A DNA stretch of 64,000 nt. It comes from Lichenostomus cassidix (lineage: Eukaryota; Chordata; Aves; Passeriformes; Meliphagidae). Where the stretch lies: NCBI GenBank assembly GCA_008360975.2, contig CM039184.1, positions 36,443,797-36,507,796 on the forward strand. The letters are read 5' to 3'. Below the pieces are notes generated by a model. That model was not told the DNA's origin, did no database searches, and saw only the letters and a list, made by a program, of their open reading frames with translations. Of this stretch, positions 23,601 through 33,481 are shown in pieces (position 1 is the stretch's first letter; each line of letters opens with the position of its first letter). The position numbers and the translations under genes are program-made.

Positions 23601-24968
23601 ATTAATACGGTGGATATTTTGTTTGAACTGGAATACTTTTTAGGGTTTCTGGGATTTTATTGTATTGTTTCATATTCTAGATTTTTTTCTTCACACAAAT
23701 CACTATTTCTCACAGATACTGAGAAGTATTTTTCTAAATTGTTCTATAAAGTACTAAACAAGACTGTTTAGCATCTACTTAGAAGAACAATATAAAGTTT
23801 CGGTAACGTAAGAATTTGGGATCTCACTTTTTCAATTGTTCATAAATTTTTTGGCTTTATGCTTGCAATTCCGGTAGAGATTTCCATTAAAGTTGGAAAA
23901 ATGTTAAATACATTATCAGAGTCATGGTAGCTCAGTTTAAGTCTTTTATTTGAAACAAAGTCTAAATACAGCTTTAAAAGTGACTTACCTTTGCAATTCA
24001 GAAGGGAACCCCATTATGCTTTGTCATTCTTCTGAAGCATGACTTTTCTAAATGGCTTTCTTGTGTTTTAAGATGTTCCTTGTTGTTTCCATTTGCTCTG
24101 TGCCACACTTCATTGTGTAGTAGTACTAGATTACCCCTCTGTGAAGCAATATTTTGTTAAATTAGTTATGGGTTGCAAGTATGTACTTCAGGGGTTTTAG
24201 ATGAATAATGCAATGAATGTCCAGTGTCTGAATGTGATCTGGTAAGGCTCCTTGCTGACTTAATTACAACTGTGTTTTTAGGCCCTAAATCAGGTGGTCC
24301 TTTGGGACAAGATCATGTTGAGAGGAGATAACCCAAGGCTGTCCTTAAAAGACATGAAGTCAAAGTACTTTTTCTTTGATGATGGAAATGGTCTCAAGTA
24401 AGTAAATATTTGGTTTATTACTGTTATTCAGAATATCTTGATTTACTTGCATGCTTTGCATTTAATATGTGTGTTCAGTGGTGCGGTAGAGTACCTATAT
24501 TCTGTCTCGTACTCTGTCATCTCAGTTGTATCTTTATAATTTGATTGTTTGAAGCTAACTTTGGGATACAAGTTATCCTATATATTCTGTAGACTAGAAG
24601 ATGCACTGCTGTTATGAGTGACAGGCTTCTGGGTTTCTGCTTTCAGTCTGTAGAATTGGTTCTGTGATGCACTCAACTCCTAAGGAATTACGTAAAAAAA
24701 AAAAAGTACATAAAATTAAAAAGCTTATTGTTTCTGGGCCAGGAAAACAATCTGTATCCTAATGTATTTAACACTAGTAACTGTTAATTAAATTGGTTTG
24801 AGTATTTGTGCTGATAGTCTTCATTGCTTTTGCAGGGGAAACAGAAATATCACCTTGACTCTCTCCTGGAATGTTGTACCAAATGCTGGCATTCTACCTC
24901 TTGTAACAGGATCAGGACATGTGTCTGTACCTTTCCCAGATACCTATGAAACAACAAAAAGTTATTAA
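17533..24968 (+). CDS. SPCS3: SPCS3, signal peptidase complex subunit 3 (SPC22/23), complete five-exon gene
   Basis: The coding sequence joins 17533-17675, 20183-20256, 22786-22862, 24282-24397 and 24836-24968. That is 543 bases, 180 residues plus TAA, the same length as mammalian SPCS3. The protein begins [20 protein letters not shown] and ends [10 protein letters not shown]. It is a type II ER membrane protein. Residues about 12-32 form the single membrane anchor, and the rest is lumenal. It is a non-catalytic accessory subunit that, with SPCS1, SPCS2 and the SEC11 catalytic subunit, removes signal peptides from proteins entering the ER. The lumenal part keeps conserved blocks: [74 protein letters not shown] and VPFPDTYE. 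The NIT sequon at Asn141 is the glycosylation site known in the family. The ATG was chosen by homology and has a purine at -3. The frame is open further upstream to 17131, so an extended start cannot be excluded. Intron 2 is U12-type AT-AC. No disablement is seen. Confidence 0.98.
17687..17726 (+). promoter_or_regulatory. G-quadruplex-capable G-tract cluster just after the exon 1 donor
   Basis: Seven runs of three or more G occur within 40 bases (17687-17690, 17694-17696, 17699-17701, 17708-17712, 17714-17716, 17719-17721, 17724-17726), with loops of 1-6 bases. This satisfies the usual G3+ N1-7 quadruplex rule on the non-template strand and would also be present in the nascent RNA, 11 bases after the 5' splice site. 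Confidence 0.6.
18584..18732 (+). mobile_element. CR1 LINE 3' end fragment
   Basis: Matches the remembered CR1 3' end: 'ggaagtgttta..gccaggttg', 'aaggtgtccctgtccatg', 'ctggaacttgatgatccttaaggtgg', 'ttccaaccca', ending in ATTCTGTGATTTTGTGATTCTGTG repeats. It is 5'-truncated, as usual for CR1, and inserted in SPCS3 intron 1 in the sense orientation. Confidence 0.92.
20183..20256 (+). CDS. SPCS3: SPCS3 exon 2
   Basis: Follows a normal acceptor (TTTTGTCTTAG ending at 20182). Encodes the end of Leu48, then [20 protein letters not shown] and DITA, plus the first base of Asp73. There is no GT donor at its end. The boundary is CTGCAG followed by ATATCCTT, a U12-type AT-AC donor. Confidence 0.95.
20257..22785 (+). 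other. SPCS3: SPCS3 intron 2 (2529 bases), U12-type AT-AC intron
   Basis: The donor is ATATCCTT at 20257-20264, a perfect match to the minor-spliceosome 5' consensus. The branch site TTCCTTAAC at 22769-22777 is a perfect consensus, and its adenosine lies 9 bases before the terminal AC at 22784-22785. There is no polypyrimidine-AG acceptor at the coding boundary. Joining these ends restores the family sequence [11 protein letters not shown] exactly. The intron also contains a TTTGG repeat and a 22-base poly-T (21462-21516). Confidence 0.93.
21462..21516. repeat. (TTTGG)n followed by 22-base poly-T
   Basis: GGTTTGGTTTGGTTGG is followed by T-rich sequence and an uninterrupted run of T at 21495-21516, inside SPCS3 intron 2. 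On the opposite strand this would look like an A-rich tail, but no retroposed body can be recognised next to it. Confidence 0.75.
22786..22862 (+). CDS. SPCS3: SPCS3 exon 3
   Basis: Starts after an AC acceptor (GCGTAC ending at 22785). The bases AT complete Asp73, then the exon encodes [20 protein letters not shown] followed by STKNN. It ends in phase 0 at a consensus donor, GTAAGT at 22863. Using the nearby CAG at 22791-22793 as a normal acceptor instead would drop Leu-Gln and could not be joined to exon 2 in frame with any visible GT donor. Confidence 0.95.
22863..24281 (+). other. SPCS3: SPCS3 intron 3 (1419 bases, GT-AG)
   Basis: Donor GTAAGT, acceptor TTTTTAG. AT-rich with no recognised repeat or gene. 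Confidence 0.92.
24282..24397 (+). CDS. SPCS3: SPCS3 exon 4
   Basis: Follows the acceptor TGTGTTTTTAG. Encodes [38 protein letters not shown] and two bases of Lys137. The donor is GTAAGT at 24398. Confidence 0.97.
24398..24835 (+). other. SPCS3: SPCS3 intron 4 (438 bases, GT-AG)
   Basis: Donor GTAAGT, acceptor TTTTGCAG. Short and AT-rich, with nothing else recognised. Confidence 0.93.
24836..24968 (+). CDS. SPCS3: SPCS3 exon 5, coding part with stop codon
   Basis: Follows the acceptor CATTGCTTTTGCAG. Completes Lys137 (AA+G), then encodes [20 protein letters not shown] and the conserved C-terminus ending KSY, with TAA at 24966-24968. It contains the Asn141-Ile-Thr glycosylation sequon. Confidence 0.97.
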
Positions 24969-25620
24969 ATTATAGTACTGAATCATAAGCAAAATATTTT
25001 TATACTTGTATATTGTGAATACATTTTATTGCAGTTTCTTCTTGCATCCCGTGCAACTTTTCACTGAAAGGAACTTAAATTTCCTCAGGCTAGTAGCATA
25101 GAAAAAGGAAATGAAAGTTTGGGTTTTTGGTTTGGGTTTTTTTTTAATAAAACATTGAAGCTGACACTTAATGGAAAGGTAAATTGCAGAGTAATGGTTT
25201 TGAGGGGGGGAAACCAGAAGATTCTTTTTTTCCCTGGCCATCTAAGTATAGATCTCTTTTTCTTTTAAATAAATATTTTTAAACCAGAAGGTAGTCTTCC
25301 TGTGTTTGGGCTTTTTAAGTACTGTGATAGCTATTTAATATGTGTAGAACTTAAATACACCTTCTGGAGTTGGTTTCTGGGAGTGCCTGAAGGAAATGGC
25401 TGTTCCATTTTAGGGCATTTTTCTAAGTCCATGCTCTGTTACAGTAGAGTAAACTTGGTACTTTCTAGGACTGCCAGCAGCTACTTGGAAAACTGCTAGT
25501 TCATTATCTGTCAGTCAGCCTCAGATCTTGTTTTGAGTGCCACTGATGTAGCCCACATCCAGTTCTATATTATAAATAATTTTAATAACTGCTTATAATG
25601 CAGCAAACTGGACGAATAAA
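24969..25620 (+). other. SPCS3: SPCS3 3'UTR region with several poly(A) signals
   Basis: Canonical AATAAA hexamers occur at 25146-25151, 25268-25273 and 25615-25620, so alternative cleavage sites are likely. The real 3' end cannot be fixed without transcripts, and longer forms extending past this region are possible. Confidence 0.6.
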
Positions 25621-28600
25621 AAGAAATCTATTCAGTATAAGTCTTAAGACTTTAAGCATAAGACATAAGCATAAGTAAAAAAAAAAGAAAAGTAAAAGCT
25701 TTACTTTTAAGGGTAAGGAAGGGCTGTCTACAAAGGAATCTCTAATTGGGATCTGCTCATCTGGAATAATGAATGTACTTCTTCCAGAAGCGGCTGAGAC
25801 AACTAATATTAGAGGGGCCCTTCTATAGCAAGGAAGGGGATAGATGTTGCCTTAAACAGTCTGGGAAAACCTTTCCAAAATAGAGGATTTCCCTTGGACA
25901 GGTAGAGTCATTGAGGCAGATTTGCCTACTTCAGTGTCAATATGAGTCTACCTGCAAGTCTTGCTGAGTTGCATCAGCCAGGAAGGGTAGCAAGTTTCAG
26001 TCAGCACCTCTGCTGAAAAAGTGGCCTCTGTGTGGCTGCACATCCCCCTCTGTATGTTCCTTCCCTCAGCTCCAGCTGTGAATGCTTGTGGGAGTTGGGA
26101 GGATGGAAGGAGCAGGGTATCAGCATTGCCTGTTAGCAGTAACAATATAGTTTATAGTGATTGACTGGTGTGTTTAGTCATCGTCTGTCCAGGAGTAGGA
26201 GCTCACACCACTATCACCTTGTACAGTCCTGAATGCACATGTGTATCTGCAAACAAAGCATGACAAGGTAATTTACTGCCAGACAGGGTGTTCTGAATGT
26301 ACTGGGGACTTGGAAAAAGAGGAAAATAAAACTCACATTTTAATACTGTAAATCAGAAAAAGAGTAATAGGACAAATGATGAGAACTGCATTGTTAAGAA
26401 CCTTGCAAAAGAAGAGATGCAAAAGATTGGAGCAGAGTGTCCCCCTTTGCTTTGAGTTCACCTAAGAGCTGATGAATTTTGAGGGAACTAACTTTTTAAA
26501 AGGGATCTTTAATATTTGCGAATTATCGCTATGTAACTGTTTAGTACATTCTTCATGTTGGTGTGTCAATCTGAAAGGTCTCTTGAAAAAATTCCCAAGT
26601 GTTGTCTTTACAAACAAAATTTTCTTTAGGTGTGAAAACTAAAAAATTATTTTCACATGAATATTTTAGGACAATTTTTCATTTGTATCCAGCATATTTA
26701 CATGAATTTCAGTTCTCTGAACTTGTGCTGTTTTCCACAGAGTAGCGTAATCAGCACACTGAAACACATAATAATTTTGCTGTGCTTTGATATGAAATGT
26801 ATATATATGGCTCTAAAAACTGTTACAGAGAACTTAAAACTGTCATCCAAAAAGAAAACAAAATATTTTTAGAGATAATTGGGCAAAATTGTGGATTTGT
26901 TTTGGTAATTACCAAATAAGTGGTTGTGTTTACTCATAAATATATTCTTGAATTGTTTACTGAAGTGTTTCTTGTGGCTTGGCATTCAACCACTTCCCTG
27001 CATTCCTTTGGCAGTACTCTTCCAATGAATATAATGTCTGCCTATTAAAGAGAAGCTTTAACTACAAAGACAAGGATCTTCTGTCAAAAAACATCAGGGA
27101 GAAAGCTACTTAATTTCCTCCAAAATAGTATATTCCTCCCAGCAGACAGTAGCAGAATTTCAAGACACTCAAACTGTAGCTTTCAAATGTGTTGTTAGAT
27201 GTTTTACTAGCCTTTCCCTGTGAAGAGAAATTATGTTTGAGGTAATCATTTTAGAGAGATGAGGAAACCCTCACAGAGTTCAAGTTCTCAAAGAGAAGAA
27301 CTTGGTTTTATTCTGAGGAAAAGGCCAGCATAAATGAGCACCTGATGCTGTAATAGCTTGATTTTTGCTCATGAGCCACTGAGACAAGGGTGTTGGTTCA
27401 GGGTTTAAGGTGGCAAATTCCTCTTTTGATCTCTATAAAATAGTAAAAAGCCTTTCAAAAAGTAAAATGGCTACTGTATTTTGTTGTGACAATTCTGAAA
27501 CCATTTACAAAATGAATGTGCTTTTATGGAACCAAAAGGCATTTACTTACTTTTGTCTTACACATCTCATAAAAGAAGTGCAAGTACTGCTTGCAGCTGA
27601 CTGTTGTCTTAGAGGTTGCTAACTAAATATTGCTGGTTTATGTTGTGATGTGTACAAATGAAGTATTCCCTGGCAAGTGATTAACTTATGGGAAGAGGCT
27701 GAACTGAAAACACTGAAGATATATTTCAGACAGTAGTTTTTAGTGAGGTTCTGGAGACAGGAGTTCTTGTGTAGGGACTGAAAAATGGAAATTTTTAAAG
27801 TAGCCTGTCGTTCCATTTGCCATCAAAAGCATGCAGCACTATGCTGAGAGCCCTATGCAGGAAGGGCAAAATAGCTTTGAAAAATCTATATTTAGAACTG
27901 CTCCCCTGAACATGCAGTCTTATTTATGCATTGGCATGACAGATATTGAAAACAGACAAAGACAAAAAATTAAAGATGGTAGATGAAGTAAATTACTTCT
28001 AGTAGTTGTTTATTCTTTTAATGTGTTTCTTCTGAACAATGAAATTAAAGCTAGCTAATATATTGCTGACTTGCAAAATTTAGAGTTCCTGCATTATTTT
28101 TGGATTCCAGCTGTTGAAAATGTTCTGAAAATTACTTCAAGATTATAGGTTTTGCAGAACAGTTTTGCAAAGTGAAAGCTTTTTAGGCTGAAAATTTATG
28201 TACTGGAGAAGCAATGTTACTCCAAATTTGCATCAGAAAATGCATACAAAATAACTTTGTCAGACTTTATGAAAAGTTCTAGATAATTTGGCTGCTTTAT
28301 TTCAGAATTTTTTTTTAAATTAAAACTTTAAAAACTTTCAAAAATCATTTTAAACTGATCATTCAAATAAACAAGCCAACAGACATATATTGTTTAGGCT
28401 GAAAGGTCCTATTCTACACATATTGGTAAATGCTCATATTGCAGTAGTTACATCAGGCATATTTTTATTAAACAAAAAAATTCAAAACTTAGCTTGAACA
28501 AGACCGATGGTTACTGGATCTTTTTCTGGTGCTCTCCACCACTTCCCTCGGACCATTGTTGCAAATTGGCACATTACTGAAGATAATGGGCTGAAGATGA

Positions 28601-28641
28601 GGCACAGGTGAAAACAGGTGAGTATTCAGTAATAAGAGTGG
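25621..28641. other. Downstream intergenic; no gene seen
   Basis: Unique-looking sequence; part could still be distal SPCS3 3'UTR. The 25700-26160 stretch is less AT-rich than its surroundings but matches no repeat or gene I recognise. Open frames are all short. Confidence 0.6.
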
Positions 28642-29043
28642 TCATAGAATAGTTCGGGTTAGAAAGGACCTTCAAAGGCCATCTAGTCCAACTCCTGTGC
28701 AATTAGCAGGGACACCTCCAAGCAGATCAGGCTGCTCAGAGCCCCATCCAGCCTGACCTTGAATGTTCCCTGAAATGGGGTATCTAACACTTCGGGGCAA
28801 CAGATTCAGTGTTTCACCCCCTCATTGTAAAAAATTTCCTAATATCCAATATAAATCCACCCTTCTTCAGTTTAAAACCATTATCCCTTGTCCTATGTCA
28901 ACCAGCCCTGCTACCATGTTAATGCCCACCTTTCTTGCAAGGCCCCTTCAAGTGCTGAGGGCCTCAATCAGGTCTCTCCGCAGCCTTCTCCAGGCTGAAC
29001 AGCCCAGTTCTCTCAGCCATCCCTCCAATCATCTGCGTGGCCA
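28642..29043 (-). mobile_element. CR1 LINE 3' fragment, minus strand
   Basis: Read on the plus strand it starts at the CR1 3' terminus in reverse (TCATAGAATAGTTCGGGTTA, then 'aaggaccttcaaaggccatctagtccaactcc'). It continues through 'aggctgctcagagccccatccagcctgaccttg', 'atcccttgtcctatg' and 'tctccgcagccttctccaggctgaacagccca'. It is truncated at its 5' end near 29043, with an apparent small internal deletion at about 29018. The overlapping 139-codon frame at 28763-29182 is CR1-derived antisense and not a gene. Confidence 0.95.
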
Positions 29044-29049
29044 GAATTA

Positions 29050-29120
29050 CCATCTCTCTCCACCCTCTACTCTTCCCCTTCTCTCCCTGCTCCCTCCCTC
29101 TCACTACTCCTCCCCCTGTT
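29050..29120. repeat. CT-rich (polypyrimidine) tract
   Basis: A run of CTCTCT, CTCCCT and CTTCTC motifs directly next to the truncated 5' end of the CR1 fragment. Low-complexity sequence. Confidence 0.7.
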
Positions 29121-32100
29121 TACTCCAAACTTCGACACAACTGCTTTTTTCAAACATTAATGGTCTAATAGTGAAATTCTAAATCCTCTGTGAATAAATT
29201 ATTTAGAAAATAAAGTGGAAAAAAACAACTCAGGGTTAATCATGGGCAATACAGTCACCTGGAACTTTCCTCTACTTCCCAGCTGTATTTCACTTGTGCT
29301 CCTTAGTAGTGCTCATGAAAATTCTGAATAGCTGGCTCTATTTTAAAATTATGAAAGTGGCAGAAATGGATTAGAGAGAACATGCATATTTCCAGCACTA
29401 GAAGACCATAACAGTGAGCAAGCATTTCTGTAATTTGAAGACATGTTTGTATTATACTACTAACTTTGTTAGCAGCAGACATCATGTGTTTTGCAGTTGT
29501 AATGCAATGATTTCCAAGTGCTTTACAAGAAAAATACATATTTAGTTCCAGGAAGATCTTGGCATTCTTAACCCATGCTTGAAGTGCTTTTGGCAAGCAA
29601 CAATCATCAGACTAGTACCCTGGGATAACTAGAATTTCCTGTGTGGCATGTGACAAGCCCACCACAGGTCCCTCCAATTGGCTGCACAAGCAGTTGGTAG
29701 CCAGTAGGAATGATTGAGAACTCTTAACTGGGCAGTCCTTTGGCAGAACTACCTTTTTGGATGTCACGTGGAGTTTTGCTTCTGTGTTGCAACATGCTCA
29801 ACAGGTACAGTGCTATTCATTCAGTTTGCTTCCTTGCATCAGTGTTTCTGGTTTTATCAGGGTTTGGTTTTGTTTTCCAAGAGAGTGCTGTGGTATTAGA
29901 TGTAGTTCTGAGAGGCAGACAGAGCTCTTTTTTGTGTGACACAGCAATTGAAGATTAAGATAAAACTAGCTTAGCTATGATTTGGAAGTAACAGGGATGA
30001 GATTGTCTGTGGTTGCAGGTCTTTCTGGGTTTTGGTTTTTGTTGTTTGTTGGGGTTTTCGCTTGGTGGGGTTTTTTGAGGTTTTTTTGGTTGGTTGATTT
30101 TTTTATTTGTTTGGTTTTTTACTTTACTTTTTTTCTAAAAGGTAAACTTCTTCCTGTTTTCTTTCTTTCTCTCTCCTAGTTCTGATAGAAAGGGAGAGCA
30201 AGGGTTTCTTTTTCTTTCCTGACCTTCTAGTCCCCATCTCTCATGAAATATTAGTTGTTCATTTACTTTTTGCATTAAGAATTAGTATAGTAAGAAAGGG
30301 AGAAGGACAATGGTGCCTGCAGTCTAACTGCATGTGCTGCAACAATAACACTAACCTTCTTTTTAAGGACTATTTTGATGTTTTTAAATATTTTCAAATG
30401 TTAAGATTAAAAAAAAAAAAAGTTTTGTTTTCCCTGTCCCCCACTTTAATAAGTTATTAATCAGAAATTTGAAAAGCAGAAGCTGAAATCATCAGAATGG
30501 ACAGTAGGCCACTCCTCAAAGTGAGATAACTCCATGTAGGAACCCATCAATATTCATCAAAGCCAGTGGGTGTCTTCAGATAAGATACATCTGGGTTTGT
30601 TGTTTTTTTCTGGATATTTGGCATAATAGTAATGTCACGAGTTCACTTGTCGTGTCTCTTTTTTAATGCTCTCCTGATTCCAGGATGAGAAATTTCCCAC
30701 TACAATGAAATCCCTTTTTTTTAGTATTCAAACAAATAATGGAGAACTTCCATTTGTACTTTACTTAACAAATTGTTATCCTTTCAGGGAGATCCAATAA
30801 ATGTATATTCTATGTGTGTGTGTCTACAGTTCAGTGTAATCCTTCAAGAACTGGTCAGTACCAGGGAACTTCAACAATTTTTATTTCAGTGCTGCTTAAA
30901 TTTCAGAGGAAGCAGCATCCAACACTGAGACTTGTCTGGCCAATTCTACAGGGTGCAACACCAATTTAACACTTTCCCCTGAGGAGCTATAGGCGGTGTA
31001 AATTAGTTGTTTTCCTGGATCCAAAGTGAAGTTTTTTGATGGCTCTTATTTTAATTAATTTTTGTCTTTTTTTAGCTCTCTTTTTTTGTATTTATTCTTT
31101 ATGTCCTGTCAAAGAGAATTGCAGCTGTTTTGTGTTCAGAAAACTGATATACATTTGCCATTAAATTAATGGTAATTCTTTTATGCTCTCTTCTTGGTGG
31201 TATTGAAGCAAAGTATAGTTTATATGTTGCTCTACTCCAGAAATGCATATTATAGGGATTCAAGAGATACTCTACCAGGTTTTAATTATACTTGATTGTT
31301 TTTGTTGGTAGAGAGGGAAAATGAAAAACCAGAAATAGATGAACGGATTAATTTTTACTTTACAAGAGAAAATCTAGTCAAACAATTTTTTTTTTTTGTT
31401 TGGAATGAAGGATCAGTTTCAGTGGCTGAAGAAGGAGTTCTGCTCTTAGATATCCATATAGGCTTTCAGCAACCATCTGTTGTTAATGCTGGAAGTATTT
31501 TCTCCTTCTAAATTTTGTCAGAAAAAGCTTTTTATTTTTTTTTACCATCTCCATATTAAAGAATTCATAAAATATTCTAGCTTCCTATTTTCCTGGGTAT
31601 AGTCTTTCCTTCCTATTTTCTACTTGTGATCCAGCAGGATAATTTTAATTCTGATATGCTGACTCTTTCATGCACAAAGTTAATTTCTGAGTTTTGTTTT
31701 AGCAAGACATCAGGTTACAAATGTATATCATAAAAACCACAGGTGCTTGGATATTGTAAATGGAGTCCTAATTATTCATACTAAAAATTCCTCAGATTTG
31801 AGAAAAAGAACTATGCAACGCATGAGAGGGTGAAGAACTGTAAGTCTTCATTTGATCAATTTTGGGGCAGTGCCCTCTGCTGCTTTTTCTAGAGAAATAG
31901 CCTTTATTTTCTCCCATGTCTTTCCTGGGTCTTAAGAAGTCTTAAATAAAAATATGTTTTGTAGCCTTTGTTAAAGACTGGACTTTTGTAAGTCAGTATT
32001 TTAATGGGCATTTCTGTTGTTTCAGCCAGCAATTATATTTTTTTGGTAGTATGACTAAATTATTACAGAATAGTGTAGAAATAGCTGTCTGAAAAATGTT

Positions 32101-33145
32101 CAATCTAACCAAAATGGCAGTGCAATAGGACTAATATTGCTCCTGCTAATTTAGTAAAAATAATGTAAACAAAAATTATGTGGGGAAAATGGGGGTTTTG
32201 AGGACTGGATTTGATGATTCCTGCAGGTAAATTTTGTAGGAAATTCTAAGACACTATCTTGAATCTAACAAGGAAAAGCAATATTGATGCAGTTCAGTTT
32301 TGAAACCTCATGATGTCATGACTGTAATAATTTTAATATTTTATTTCAATAAATTACATAAAGAATCCTCCTTAGTCTAAAAGCCAAACATAGTTTAATT
32401 TAGCGATCTACAGTTCTTAAGTTTACCAGCAGATGTCAGGCATTCACTTTACAAAACAACAGAGCTTGAAAAGTGTCCATTTTCGCTGTAGCATATTTAA
32501 GATTTGGATTTTAAATTTAGGTATATAATGCTATTTTGCAGCTTTTTACCTGTTAGACTTGAGAGATTTTAATTTAAAGGACTTTTCAGAGTGTTTGGAT
32601 TTAGACGGTGGTGGGTTTAATCTTAATGTGACATAATTTTTAAAAAATATTTGACATTTATGAATGCCATACATAATATGGTTACAAAAAAAAGAGTCGA
32701 TTACGTACATGTATATACAGGTGACATCCTTGCAGTTGTCTTCTCTAGACAGTAAGTGTCTGGTGACATTTAAGATACTGCTGTTTAGTTTATCCCTAGG
32801 ACTTGGCCTGTCATCTGTTGCAAATGAAAAAATCTTTACAGTCCGTTACAGACTCAGGACTCTGGGTTGTTATTCTTGGCTCCTCTGCAGATTTTTCATG
32901 GAACAAACAAGAAGATGCAGATGAGAGAATAACCATGCAGAGTTTTAAAACATATAGGAAGTGATGGTTGGTTGTCTCACAAGCACTTTGAAACTTAATT
33001 CATTGCAAATATAAGTCAAATTTTTCAAACTTTTATAGTATGGGTACAGATTGCTGTAGGGAATTACAAGACTGGACAACATCATCTTCTTTCTGAAGCT
33101 ACACTGTTGCAATGAATATATTTAAGGCAATTTTTAGTGCTTTTA
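29121..33145. other. Intergenic; no gene seen
   Basis: AT-rich. It includes a T/G-rich low-complexity stretch at about 30018-30138 (runs of GGTTTT and GTTTTTT), which explains the hydrophobic, F/W/V-rich short frames translated there. No repeat family was recognised in the rest. Confidence 0.65.
30018..30138. repeat. T/G-rich low-complexity tract
   Basis: Successive GGGGTTTT, GGTTTTTT and TTGTTTGG motifs with almost no A or C. Not coding. Confidence 0.75.
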
Positions 33146-33481
33146 TTAACTGCACATAAATGTTTCCCGTAGGAAACAAAATAAAAATATTTTTCGTAAA
33201 TATTTGGGCAGTGGAGCAGGAATAGCTGTCCTTTGAAGTGAGGTGGTGTTTCTGTACAGATAACCGCATTGACCCCATCCTTTAGGGTAAATGTCTGTGT
33301 TCTGAGCAGCTATCCCTGCTAAGTGGGAACAGCTGCTTCCCAAGGAGACAAGATACAAGTCAGTTGCTAGTGCGGCAGCAATGGGAATCTCCAAGCAGCC
33401 GTGGTTAAACACAACAGAAAGCACTGAGCATGAAATGAGAATTGCTGCCTTTGCAGTTCCCACTGTATTAGAAACAACCAA
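33146..33481 (-). other. Moderately GC-rich block with an open 111-codon frame, unrecognised
   Basis: The minus-strand frame is one of the longest in the window outside the CpG island. It begins MVVSNTVGTAKAAILISCSV and contains a small-residue/hydrophobic N-terminal half. It lacks recognisable domains, and I see no flanking splice signals that would support an exon. It might be a decayed transposon, a conserved non-coding element, or chance. Listed only as unexplained sequence. Confidence 0.2.

Noticed and set aside
28763..29182. 139-codon plus-strand frame
   Set aside because: It lies almost entirely in the antisense of a CR1 fragment and the adjacent CT-rich tract, so it is not a host gene.
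29982..30179. Hydrophobic 65-codon frame resembling a membrane protein
   Set aside because: It is the translation of a T/G-rich low-complexity tract, which always yields F, L, V, W and G.
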